Of a DNA stretch of 37,054 bases, positions 13,473 to 21,717 are shown in pieces. The notes beneath the pieces are model-generated. The model had not been told where the DNA came from, ran no database searches, and saw only the letters and a list, made by a program, of their open reading frames with translations. Source of the stretch: Gammaproteobacteria bacterium (lineage in GTDB: Bacteria; Pseudomonadota; Gammaproteobacteria; Pseudomonadales; Azotimanducaceae); NCBI GenBank assembly GCA_026709225.1, contig JAPOTJ010000031.1, positions 1-37,054 on the forward strand, written 5' to 3'. Each line of letters opens with the position of its first letter. The first letter of the stretch is position 1. The position numbers were made by a program, and so were the translations under genes.

Positions 13473-14503
13473 GCGAAAGAGAGGCAGATCAGGATGCGCT
13501 GGCGGCGCGCATCCTAGAAGCAGCGCAATCGAACGCCAAGTGCGTGCCAGTGGGCACGAACTCCAAGGGCCAGTTCGAGACATCCGACGACTACTGGCGG
13601 CTGAGCACGCTTGCGTTCAACGAAGTGCTGTCCTACGAGCCCACCGAACTTGTGCTAACGGCGGGTGCTGGCGCAAGGCTCAGAGACCTGAACGCACGCT
13701 TGGCATCGCAAGGCCAGATGCTTGGCTTCGAAGCGTTCAACGGCGAGCACGCGACGCTTGGCGGCGCGGTTGCCTGCGGCATTGCCGGTCCCGCGCGCCC
13801 CTATCGAGGCGCGATCAGAGACTTTGTGCTTGGTTGTCAAGTGCTGAATGGTCGTGGAGAGCGCCTCAATTTTGGTGGGCAGGTGATCAAGAACGTCGCT
13901 GGCTATGATGTCTCGCGCCTGTTTGCGGGGAGCTGGGGCACCCTGGGGGTCATGCTGCAGGTCAGTGTGCGCGTGCTGCCGCGTCCCGAGTGCGAAATTG
14001 GCGTCGCCTTGGAATGCGGCGTGGACGATGCCTTGAAGCGCATGGGCGAACTTGGCAGAAGTGCCTGTCCCTTGTCAGGCGCCGCCTTTGTGGATGGCGT
14101 CCTGCACCTTCGGCTTGCTGGCTTTGCCTCAGCGATGGAAGCGGCGGCGAAACGGATCGGCGGCAGTGAAATCGGCGTTGAGAACGGCCCTTGGCAATCT
14201 CTCACCGACGCACGCCACGACTTCTTCGTAAGCGAGACGCCAATCTATCGGTTATCGCTACCGAGCGCGTTGCCGCATCTCGATATTCCAGGACGCTGGC
14301 TGATCGACTGGGGCGGCGCGCTCAGGTGGCTCGCAACCGAAGTGCCCGTCAGCGAATGGCTGCCATCGGTGATCAAGACCGGTGGTCGTATGCTGGTCTG
14401 GCCTCCCACGAGAGCCAACTGGCTGCGTTCCGGCGATGCCGTCATTGATGGGTTGCAGGCGCGCATTCGCAAGGCATTCGACCCGAACGGGGTGTTCCTG
14501 TGA
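13469..14503 (+). CDS. glcE: Glycolate oxidase subunit GlcE (FAD-binding)
   Basis: A 344-residue partner of GlcD with one PCMH-type FAD-binding domain. Key stretches are ELVLTAGAGARLRDLNARLA, MLGFEAFNGEHATLGGAVACGIAGPARPYRG and GGQVIKNVAGYDVSRLFAG, followed by SWGTLGVM. All are diagnostic for GlcE. The C-terminal AFDPNGVFL motif is shared with GlcD-type proteins. Its GTG start overlaps the glcD stop and its TGA overlaps the glcF GTG. This is a strictly coupled three-gene unit. Length is normal. Confidence 0.92.
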   Translation: MSEREADQDALAARILEAAQSNAKCVPVGTNSKGQFETSDDYWRLSTLAFNEVLSYEPTELVLTAGAGARLRDLNARLASQGQMLGFEAFNGEHATLGGAVACGIAGPARPYRGAIRDFVLGCQVLNGRGERLNFGGQVIKNVAGYDVSRLFAGSWGTLGVMLQVSVRVLPRPECEIGVALECGVDDALKRMGELGRSACPLSGAAFVDGVLHLRLAGFASAMEAAAKRIGGSEIGVENGPWQSLTDARHDFFVSETPIYRLSLPSALPHLDIPGRWLIDWGGALRWLATEVPVSEWLPSVIKTGGRMLVWPPTRANWLRSGDAVIDGLQARIRKAFDPNGVFL

Positions 14504-15711
14504 AGCTTGACTTGGCGGAAGGCTTTGTGCACGCCGAAGCTGGCGAACAGGCGGCGGACATCATTCGCAAATGCGTTCACTGCGGCATGTGCAACGCGGC
14601 GTGTCCGACCTATCGACTGACCGGCAACGAGCTCGACGGGCCACGTGGACGCATCTATCTCATCAAATCCATGCTTGAGGAAGGCGGAGCGAACCGCGAT
14701 GTGACCCGGCACCTTGACCGCTGCCTCACCTGCCGAGCCTGCGAAACGGTGTGTCCATCGGGTGTCGAATATGGCGAACTCGTCGAGATTGCGCGGCCAA
14801 AACTACAGCGCCGGTCGCTCTATCAAACAATGCTGCGAACATCGCTGATGGCCCTTGCGAGTCGGCCGCGCGTGTTTCGGCGCGCCTTTCGTGCGGGCCT
14901 CGCGCTACGCGCGCTCGCACCCAAGCGGTTTCGCAGACTGCTCAGTGCACCGCCAGCATCAACATCTCCGAAATCTCCGCTGAGGTCGCCGACGAGGGCA
15001 TCGTCGATGCGCATTATCTTGCTCGACGGCTGCGTGCAAGGCGCGGTCACGCCGCAGGTGAATGCCAGCCTCGCGAACTTGCTTGCAAGCGCTGGCTATT
15101 CGGTGATTCGCATCGCGCAGGAAACATGCTGCGGCGCACTGCCCTTGCATCTCGGCGCAGAACGTCGAGCGAAGCGCGTCATGCGCAGAAATCTTGCAGC
15201 GCTCGCCGCGAATCTTGACGGCGTTGAAGCGATCATCTCGACCGCAAGCGGCTGCGGCGTCACCTTGAAGGAGTATGGTCGATTGCTCGGCACGGAGGAT
15301 GCCAAGCGCGTCTCTCGGCTCATTGTCGATGCCTCGGAATTTCTGGCGAACCCGAACATCGGCATCAAATTGCGCGCCGCCCTGCCCTTGCAAAGCATCG
15401 CGTGGCAGGCCCCGTGTACGCTTGCCTCCGGCATGAAGCTCGGCGGCGAGATAGAAACCTTGCTCAAGTCCGTAGGATATACCCTCGTGCCTGTCGCTGA
15501 TGCCAATCAGTGCTGCGGCTCAGCAGGCACCTATTCGATCTTTGAACCAGACATGGCGAATGCCTTAAGAGAGAAAAAATTGCAGAATTTACAAGCCGAT
15601 GATCCTGATGCCATCGCCACGGCGAACATAGGGTGCCAGATGCACCTTGGGCAGGCGTCGTCCGTGCCGGTCTATCACTGGCTAGAGCTGGTGCAGCTTC
15701 AAGATGACTGA
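14500..15711 (+). CDS. glcF: Glycolate oxidase iron-sulfur subunit GlcF
   Basis: A 403-residue electron-transfer subunit. Two ferredoxin-type [4Fe-4S] motifs are visible: [11 protein letters not shown] followed by P (C25, C28, C31, C35) and [11 protein letters not shown] (C75, C78, C81, C85). The C-terminal half has two CCG-type motifs ([10 protein letters not shown] and CCGSAGTYS) that bind heme or Fe-S in related heterodisulfide-reductase-like proteins. It passes electrons from GlcDE toward the quinone pool (family knowledge). Its stop overlaps the start of the DUF255 gene (ATGACTGA), so the operon extends beyond the oxidase. Confidence 0.93.
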   Translation: MKLDLAEGFVHAEAGEQAADIIRKCVHCGMCNAACPTYRLTGNELDGPRGRIYLIKSMLEEGGANRDVTRHLDRCLTCRACETVCPSGVEYGELVEIARPKLQRRSLYQTMLRTSLMALASRPRVFRRAFRAGLALRALAPKRFRRLLSAPPASTSPKSPLRSPTRASSMRIILLDGCVQGAVTPQVNASLANLLASAGYSVIRIAQETCCGALPLHLGAERRAKRVMRRNLAALAANLDGVEAIISTASGCGVTLKEYGRLLGTEDAKRVSRLIVDASEFLANPNIGIKLRAALPLQSIAWQAPCTLASGMKLGGEIETLLKSVGYTLVPVADANQCCGSAGTYSIFEPDMANALREKKLQNLQADDPDAIATANIGCQMHLGQASSVPVYHWLELVQLQDD

Positions 15712-17788
15712 ATTAGTAGGCAATCGCCTCACCCAAGAGACGAGCCCGTATCTGCTGCAGCACGCGGACAACCCGGTGCACTGGCAGCCTTGGGACGATG
15801 CGGCGTTGGCGCTTGCCGAGCAATCCGGCAAGCCCATCTTGCTGTCAGTCGGCTATTCCTCGTGCCATTGGTGCCACGTCATGGCGCACGAGTCGTTCGA
15901 GGATGATGCAACTGCCGAGGTGATGAATGAGCACTTTGTCTGCATCAAAGTGGATCGCGAAGAACGGCCAGACCTCGACAAGGTCTACCAACTCGCGCAC
16001 TACCTGCTTACGAGAAGTTCAGGCGGCTGGCCGCTGACGATTTTTCTCGATCCCGAGACGCGCGTTCCGTTCTTCAGCGGCACCTACTTCCCAAAGCGCG
16101 CCATGTATCAGCGACCGAGTTTCGTTGACCTCCTGCTGCGCATCTCTCAAGCCTTTGCGCAGCAGGGCAGCGAAATCGGCGAGCAGGGCGAACGCTTGGT
16201 CGAGCTTCTTCAAAGCACAGCGGCGCGCGAGAGTGAAGATCAAGCCGCGACTTCGGACGAGATTACCGACTTGCGCATCTTCTCAAAAGCGTTCAAGGAG
16301 TTGCGTCAGTCCTATGACGAGCAGCACGGCGGCTTTGGCAGCGCGCCCAAGTTCCCGATGCCGACGAGCCTCGATCTTCTGCTGCGCTACTCGGACGTGG
16401 CCGATCCGCGCGAAGGCACGCGCCAAATGGCCCTGGACATGGCGCTCACGACGCTCACCAAGATCTGTCGGGGCGGCATCCGCGACCACTTGGGCGGTGG
16501 ATTCTGCCGCTACTCGGTGGATCAGGAATGGATGATCCCGCACTTCGAGAAGATGCTCTATGACAATGGCGCGCTCTTGTCAGTCCTGTCTGATGCCTGT
16601 GCGATTGATCCGGACAGCCTGTACCGAGAGTCCATTGAGGAAGCCGCCGATTGGATGATCCGCGAAATGCAGTCGCAGGACGGCGCCTTCTTCTCGTCGA
16701 TTGACGCTGACTCGGAAGGCGAGGAAGGCCGCTTTTATCTATGGCGGCGAAATACCGTGCGAAAGCTTTTAAGCGAGGAAGAGTTCCTCGTGTTCGCAAC
16801 GCTCTACGGCATCGACAAGCAACCGAATTTCGAGGGCCGCGCGTGGAATCCGCATCGTTACGATTCGTGGCGATCAGTTGTATTTCGCTTGGATATGGAA
16901 CCGGGCAAGGCAGCCGAACTGCTCGCATCGGCAAAGCAAAAGCTTTTTTGCGCGCGCGAACTGCGGGTTCGACCTGCGCGCGACGACAAGGTGCTCGCCT
17001 CATGGAACGGCCTTGCGATCAAAGGACTGGTATGCGCTGGCGCGGCCTTGGATATGCCTGAGTACATGGACGCTGCGGAACAGGCTGTTGATTTCGTTCG
17101 ATCGCGGATGATCGACCAAGAAACCGGCCGATTGTATGCCACACACGCCGCTGACCGCTCAAGATTCCTCGGATATCTTGACGACTACGCGAATCTCATC
17201 GAGGCGCTGTTGCATCTTCTGCAGCACAGATGGCGGGACGACCTACTTGTGTTCGTTCAGGATTTGGCGGAGCGCGTGCTTGCCGAATTCGAAGATACGG
17301 ACGAAGGTGGCTTCTATTTCACCTCGACCGAGCACGAAGCCTTAATTCACACACCGAAGCCCGCGATCGATGAGGCGGTGCCCGCTGGCAACGGCGTCTT
17401 GTGTTCGGCGCTCTTGAAGCTTTCGGAACTGGTCCATGCGCCCGAGTATCGAGAAGCGGCGGAGCGCATATTGCGCTGGGCGACACCAGATATGGAGCGC
17501 ATGCCGTCGGCGCACGCATCGCTGCTCGGCGCGCTGCATCTTTATGGGTCAGGTCTTGAGACCTGTGTGATTCGTGGCGAAGCGAGCGACACCGCAGAAT
17601 GGCAGGCGGTGTGCCGTCAAGGCTACGCACCGAGGCGGCAGTGCTTTTCAATACCTTGGGAATGTGCTGGCCCCGACTGGCTGCCACACGACGCATCAGG
17701 TGCGCCGCTTGCGTACTTGTGCGAGAACTTCAGTTGTTCGGTGCCGATTCGAGACATGAACACGCTGAGGTCGGCACTCAAGGGATAG
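15704..17788 (+). CDS. DUF255 thioredoxin-domain protein (YyaL/spermatogenesis-associated 20 type)
   Basis: This 694-residue protein starts [19 protein letters not shown], the invariant opening of the family. It then has a thioredoxin-like domain with the redox motif SCHWCHVM (C54, C57) and the stretch [18 protein letters not shown]. The rest is an (alpha/alpha)6-type barrel with [22 protein letters not shown] and [16 protein letters not shown], related to N-acylglucosamine epimerase folds. Its biochemical role is unknown. The 8-base overlap with glcF and the 3-base gap to the M48 protease indicate one transcript. The link to glycolate metabolism is contextual only. Confidence 0.9.
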   Translation: MTELVGNRLTQETSPYLLQHADNPVHWQPWDDAALALAEQSGKPILLSVGYSSCHWCHVMAHESFEDDATAEVMNEHFVCIKVDREERPDLDKVYQLAHYLLTRSSGGWPLTIFLDPETRVPFFSGTYFPKRAMYQRPSFVDLLLRISQAFAQQGSEIGEQGERLVELLQSTAARESEDQAATSDEITDLRIFSKAFKELRQSYDEQHGGFGSAPKFPMPTSLDLLLRYSDVADPREGTRQMALDMALTTLTKICRGGIRDHLGGGFCRYSVDQEWMIPHFEKMLYDNGALLSVLSDACAIDPDSLYRESIEEAADWMIREMQSQDGAFFSSIDADSEGEEGRFYLWRRNTVRKLLSEEEFLVFATLYGIDKQPNFEGRAWNPHRYDSWRSVVFRLDMEPGKAAELLASAKQKLFCARELRVRPARDDKVLASWNGLAIKGLVCAGAALDMPEYMDAAEQAVDFVRSRMIDQETGRLYATHAADRSRFLGYLDDYANLIEALLHLLQHRWRDDLLVFVQDLAERVLAEFEDTDEGGFYFTSTEHEALIHTPKPAIDEAVPAGNGVLCSALLKLSELVHAPEYREAAERILRWATPDMERMPSAHASLLGALHLYGSGLETCVIRGEASDTAEWQAVCRQGYAPRRQCFSIPWECAGPDWLPHDASGAPLAYLCENFSCSVPIRDMNTLRSALKG

Positions 17789-17791
17789 TGA

Positions 17792-18610
17792 ATGATGACG
17801 AAAGTACGAAATCTGTTGCTGTGTTCGCTGCTGGCACTGACCGTATCAGCTTGTGCGACAAGTCCGACCGGCCGCTCGCAATTCATTCTGGTGTCGCCGG
17901 AAAGCGCGATTGCGCAGTCGAGAGTTGCTTACGAGAACCAAGTGCAGGCGTTCAGGCGCGACGGCGCGCTACTCCATGATCCCGCGCTCTCCCGTCGCAT
18001 CGAGCGAATCACCGGCAGACTCGTAACCGAGTCGGTGCGCTTGTATCCGCACACCGCCAGATGGAAATGGAGCGTCGCATTGATCGATGACCCCGAAACG
18101 ATCAATGCCTGGTGCATGGCTGGCGGGCGTATGGCCATCTACAGCGGCATTGTCTTCAAGCTCGATCTCAGCGATGACGAGATCGCACACATCATGGGAC
18201 ACGAGATTGCGCACGCGCTTGCTAATCACGCTGCCGAGCGTATGTCGATGGCGATGGCCCAAGGGCTCGCTGTGCTCGCGATTCAGCTAGGCACCGAAAG
18301 CCGACAAGCCGGCGAAGTGGCGGACAGCGTCGCAAATGTGGCGCTGACCTTGCCGAATAGTCGAACTGCCGAGCTTGAAGCAGACGAGATCGGCATGATG
18401 CTCGCCGTGCGCGCAGGCTACGAGCCGCTTGCGGCGGTCAGTCTGTGGCGGAAGATGTCGTCGCAAGGCGGCGCACGGCCGCCAGAGTTCTTGAGCACAC
18501 ATCCGAGTCCTGGCAATCGCGCGACGCGCCTCGCGGCCTTGGCGAGGGAGGTTCGGGGACTCGCGCCGACTCGCGCACCGGAAGTGTTTCCGGTGCGGAT
18601 GTATCCGTGA
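17792..18610 (+). CDS. M48-family metalloprotease lipoprotein (LoiP-like)
   Basis: A 272-residue zinc protease. The signal peptide ends in a lipobox, LTVSAC (Cys21), so it should be lipid-anchored, probably at the outer membrane facing the periplasm. The metal-binding motif GHEIAHA gives H137, E138 and H141, and the downstream AELEADEIGMMLAVRAGY supplies the third ligand Glu. STHPSPGNRATRL near the end is typical of the LoiP/YcaL/BepA-like group involved in envelope quality control. Size fits LoiP and lacks the TPR domain of BepA. It is last in the glcDEF-DUF255 operon. The start is the ATG at 17792 or 17795. Confidence 0.88.
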   Translation: MMTKVRNLLLCSLLALTVSACATSPTGRSQFILVSPESAIAQSRVAYENQVQAFRRDGALLHDPALSRRIERITGRLVTESVRLYPHTARWKWSVALIDDPETINAWCMAGGRMAIYSGIVFKLDLSDDEIAHIMGHEIAHALANHAAERMSMAMAQGLAVLAIQLGTESRQAGEVADSVANVALTLPNSRTAELEADEIGMMLAVRAGYEPLAAVSLWRKMSSQGGARPPEFLSTHPSPGNRATRLAALAREVRGLAPTRAPEVFPVRMYP

Positions 18611-18691
18611 TGTTGCTTGGTGCGCTTCGATACCGATCTTGATGCTGGCATCCTGCCATTAGATTCTTGCTCCGGAGTTGCCCCGGGGCGC

Positions 18692-18800
18692 GCGACACCG
18701 CAGCAGGAGCGAAGGTGCACGCTCGCGTAGCGAGCGCCCGTAGGGTGTGGCGCAGGATGCGCCACATGAAGCAGTGCTTCGCGTCCTGCAAAGCTTTGCT
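18692..18800. repeat. Palindromic intergenic repeat, copy 1
   Basis: A 109-base segment that recurs 201 bases downstream with only two differences. It contains two hairpins: GCTCGC/GCGAGC around GTA at 18721-18735, and an 8-bp GTGGCGCA/TGCGCCAC stem around GGA at 18747-18765. A weaker match extends upstream to about 18650 (CCTGCCAT...CGGAGTT). Confidence 0.9.
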
Positions 18801-18892
18801 TCGGCTGCGGTGTTGTTGCGGGCTTCCTGCCATGAACTCTTTGCTTCGGAGTTCCCCCAGGGCTGCCTTCCTTGGCAGCCCGTTCGGGACTC

Positions 18893-19001
18893 GCGACACC
18901 GCAGCAGGAGCGAAGGTGCACGCTCGCGTAGCGAGCGCCCGTAGGGTGTGGCGCAGGATGCGCCACATGAAACAGTGCTTCGCGTCCTGCAAAACTTTGC
19001 T
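18893..19001. repeat. Palindromic intergenic repeat, copy 2
   Basis: The second copy of the same 109-base unit (107 of 109 bases by hand alignment), in the same orientation, ending 16 bases before the TonB-receptor stop codon. Both hairpins are kept without compensatory changes, so the duplication looks recent or homogenised. Confidence 0.9.
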
Positions 19002-19016
19002 TTGCAGGACCGTCCC

Positions 19017-21707
19017 TCACCCCCCAAACCAATAGACTATTCTGGCGCCGGCTACTCGGGGGCGGGTGAAGAAGCGGGTGTTATCGAATTGGGTGAGGAT
19101 GAGGGCGGCTTCATGGACTTCGTCAGTGAGGTTGCTAACGAAGCCTTCGATGCGCAGTTTGCCGCCTTCGTGCGCGTAGGAAATGCCGGCATCGTATGTC
19201 CAGAAGGCTTTGACTTCATCATTGAGGCGCAGCCTTGGGTTGTCCGGGTTCAGGAAATCGACACTATTGAAGATAGTGCGGTACTGGTCGTCGCGCCAGC
19301 CGAAGGACAACACCCATGAAAGCGTACCGCTCGGCACGGCGAACGCCTGTGACAATGCGCCGTTGAACTGAAGCTGCGGCGTGTGCGGCAGGCGATGGCC
19401 GTCGATTGGTCGGAATACGGCCTCGTCGGGCGCGACATCTGCCTGAAAGCGAAAATCCTGAATGGGCAGTGAGTTTTCGATCTGGGCTTCGAGCCAGAGC
19501 GCGGTCCAATCGAAATTGAAGCCAAAGGGAAACATGAAGCCACCCTCAAGCTGTATGCCATAGATTTCTGAATCGGCGGCGTTGTAGCTAAACGACACGA
19601 CTAGCGAGCCTGAGCCTGTATCGGCGGGGTCGACGAGGTTAACGCCGCCTTGCGAAAAATCGAGAGCTTGCTCGACTGACAAGATCGATGTGAACACTTG
19701 ATCGGTGTAGTCATAGTAGAAACCTGAAGCATTGAATCTGGTCGGGACACTGCCCAGATCAAACTCGCTTTTGAAGCCGAACTCGTAGACCACCACCTGC
19801 TCTTCGTCATAGGTGGGCGCGATCGGCAGGCCGGTTTCTTCGGTAAAGGTGTCGTTGAAGCCGCCTGACTTATGCCCCGTCGAGATCATGGCGTAGATGA
19901 GCGTGTCGGGATTCAGATCGTGCTCAACACGCGCTCGCCAATCGAGAAAGTCATTCGACATTTCGCCGAACTGAGGCGTGATGGAGCTATTCGGATTGAT
20001 GATTTGCACGAAGCTGTGCAGGCCGTCCGGCGGGCACCTGAAGTCATCCTGATTGCGGGTATCGACGCAGGCAACCTTTTGATCTTGCGGCACCCCGCCC
20101 TGATACGTGCCCTTCGCGAAAATAGCCTCAACATTGTCGCGGGCGCCGAATTGCCTGATGCCATCAAAATAAAAGGCGAGATACTCCTCGTCCGATACCA
20201 TGCCGTCACCATCCGCGTCGGGCTGGTATATGGTGCGGTCACGTTCCGCGAACTCAAAACCTTCAGTGCCGATGCGCACACCGCCACAGCAATCGAAGTC
20301 TCGTCCACCGAGTGCGAAGGCGTAGCGAGCATTAACGCCGACGCGCGATTTTTCTTCGTCCGAGTAGCGCAAGCCAAAGGTCAGGCGCGTGCGCTCGCTC
20401 CAATCCCAAGTGAAGTCGCCGTAGATGGACGCTGACGAGGAGTCCGTATCGGGCTGATTGAACTCAGCGCCTTGGAAAAACAGCCCGCGGTCACCGACCG
20501 AACCGAGAAAGGTGTACTGGTCTTCCTCGAAAAAGAACAGGCCAGCGGTCCAGGACGAGCGCGGGCCATCGCCGATTAACCGCAATTCATGAATGTCCGA
20601 CACGCTGTCGGTGACGAACTCAAAGCGCGACCAATCATCGAACACCTCGTCGACCGGCTGCAGCGAATCGGCAACGCCACGCCAGTCCGGCGTCAGCGGC
20701 GCCGCAGCGTCATAGTTGTAGAGCAGATCGCGGCGGCTGGCCGTGTACTCAAGTGTGGCGAAATCGAAGTCATAGGCAATTTCGAGCTTCGCGCCCCAGT
20801 GCGTCGTGTCAAGCCTCGGGGTAAAGGCGCGCGCGTACACATCGCGCGGATCGTTGATATCGTTTGGATGCACGCCATTGCCGAGCGGATTGGCGTAGTT
20901 GGAGCCAGTCCAGCCGGTGCCGCCCTCTTTGATCAAGTCGCCAGCAAGAAGAATGCGCAGCCGGTCGGTCGGCTCATAGAACAACTGCGCCCGATAGCCT
21001 TGATTGTCGGCGGCTTCCGATTGCTCGATGCCAACCGGACCGACATCGTTGTAGTAGGCATCATGCGCTAGCGAGTAGCCAGCGAGACGCACGGCGACGT
21101 TCTCACCAAGGGGAATGTTGATCATGCCTTGATACATCTGCTGATCGTAATCCCCAAATTCGGCCTCAACGGCGGCGTCGAGAATGCCCAAGGCCGGGCG
21201 CCAAGGAATGATGTTGACCGAACCCGCCGTGGCGTTTCTACCGCGCAGCGTGCCTTGCGGCCCGACATTGACCTCGACGCGCGCAATGTCGAAGAACACC
21301 GAGCCGATGCCGCTTGTCCTCGGGATGTAGACGCCGTCGAAGTGCGTAGCAGCCGCCGGGTCGCCGAGCTCGGTGTTGTTCGATGAACCCACGCCACGAA
21401 TCCACACCTCGATGTTGCCGCCCTTGTTGCCGATCTCAAGTCCGGGCGCAAGTTCGCTCAAGTCGGTGATGTTCTGCGCACCAAGAAGCGCGAGTTCTTC
21501 ACCCTCGAAGCTGTAGGCGGTGACACCGAGGTCCTGAAGGTTTTGCTCGCGTCGCTCAACGGTGACGATGATCTCTTCGATTTCTCCTGTGAGGCGCGTA
21601 TCGGTTGCATTCTCATCAGATGCTTGGCCGGATTCTTGCGCGACGCCAGCCGCTGGCGCGGCGATGAGGATGACGGGCAGGATGCTTTTGACTAGCTGCT
21701 TGTGCAT
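19017..21707 (-). CDS. TonB-dependent receptor (probable beta-glucan oligosaccharide uptake)
   Basis: An 896-residue outer-membrane receptor. The signal peptide is MHKQLVKSILPVILIAAPAA and ends near GVA-QE. A TonB box, EEIIVTVERR (about 44-53), precedes the plug domain with GVTAYSFEGEELALLGAQ, VWIRGVGS and RVEVNVGPQGTLRGRNATAG, and then the 22-strand barrel. It lacks an N-terminal carboxypeptidase-like domain and there is no SusD, as usual for proteobacterial carbohydrate receptors. An unusual EF-hand-like loop, DADGDGMVSDEE (about 497-508), lies in a long barrel loop. The start at 21707 is set by AAGGAG with 6-base spacing; the frame opens at 21743 inside the GH16 gene. The GH16 stop is 10 bases upstream, so the two form an operon with the GH16 gene first. 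The C-terminus ends in aromatic residues (VYWFGG), as expected for barrel assembly. Confidence 0.9.
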   Translation of the reverse strand: MHKQLVKSILPVILIAAPAAGVAQESGQASDENATDTRLTGEIEEIIVTVERREQNLQDLGVTAYSFEGEELALLGAQNITDLSELAPGLEIGNKGGNIEVWIRGVGSSNNTELGDPAAATHFDGVYIPRTSGIGSVFFDIARVEVNVGPQGTLRGRNATAGSVNIIPWRPALGILDAAVEAEFGDYDQQMYQGMINIPLGENVAVRLAGYSLAHDAYYNDVGPVGIEQSEAADNQGYRAQLFYEPTDRLRILLAGDLIKEGGTGWTGSNYANPLGNGVHPNDINDPRDVYARAFTPRLDTTHWGAKLEIAYDFDFATLEYTASRRDLLYNYDAAAPLTPDWRGVADSLQPVDEVFDDWSRFEFVTDSVSDIHELRLIGDGPRSSWTAGLFFFEEDQYTFLGSVGDRGLFFQGAEFNQPDTDSSSASIYGDFTWDWSERTRLTFGLRYSDEEKSRVGVNARYAFALGGRDFDCCGGVRIGTEGFEFAERDRTIYQPDADGDGMVSDEEYLAFYFDGIRQFGARDNVEAIFAKGTYQGGVPQDQKVACVDTRNQDDFRCPPDGLHSFVQIINPNSSITPQFGEMSNDFLDWRARVEHDLNPDTLIYAMISTGHKSGGFNDTFTEETGLPIAPTYDEEQVVVYEFGFKSEFDLGSVPTRFNASGFYYDYTDQVFTSILSVEQALDFSQGGVNLVDPADTGSGSLVVSFSYNAADSEIYGIQLEGGFMFPFGFNFDWTALWLEAQIENSLPIQDFRFQADVAPDEAVFRPIDGHRLPHTPQLQFNGALSQAFAVPSGTLSWVLSFGWRDDQYRTIFNSVDFLNPDNPRLRLNDEVKAFWTYDAGISYAHEGGKLRIEGFVSNLTDEVHEAALILTQFDNTRFFTRPRVAGARIVYWFGG

Positions 21708-21717
21708 GATCATCTCC

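Larger units (their letters stand above)
18611..19016. other. Intergenic block made of a duplicated palindromic element
   Basis: The space between the convergent M48 and TonB-receptor genes is almost wholly occupied by two copies of a palindrome-rich repeat, described separately. An additional hairpin, GGGCTGCC/GGCAGCCC with a 6-base loop, lies at 18860-18881. No conventional terminator with a T-run was found; the hairpins may act as one. Long ORFs through this block come from repeat sequence. Confidence 0.7.

Noticed and set aside
18692-19001. CRISPR array
   Set aside because: Only two long (109-base) copies with internal palindromes, no regular spacers and no cas genes.
18418-19032. Minus-strand ORFs of 184 and 204 codons containing repeated peptide blocks
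   Set aside because: They are produced by the duplicated palindromic DNA element and run into the 3' end of the M48 gene; the repetition is of DNA hairpins, not of a protein domain.
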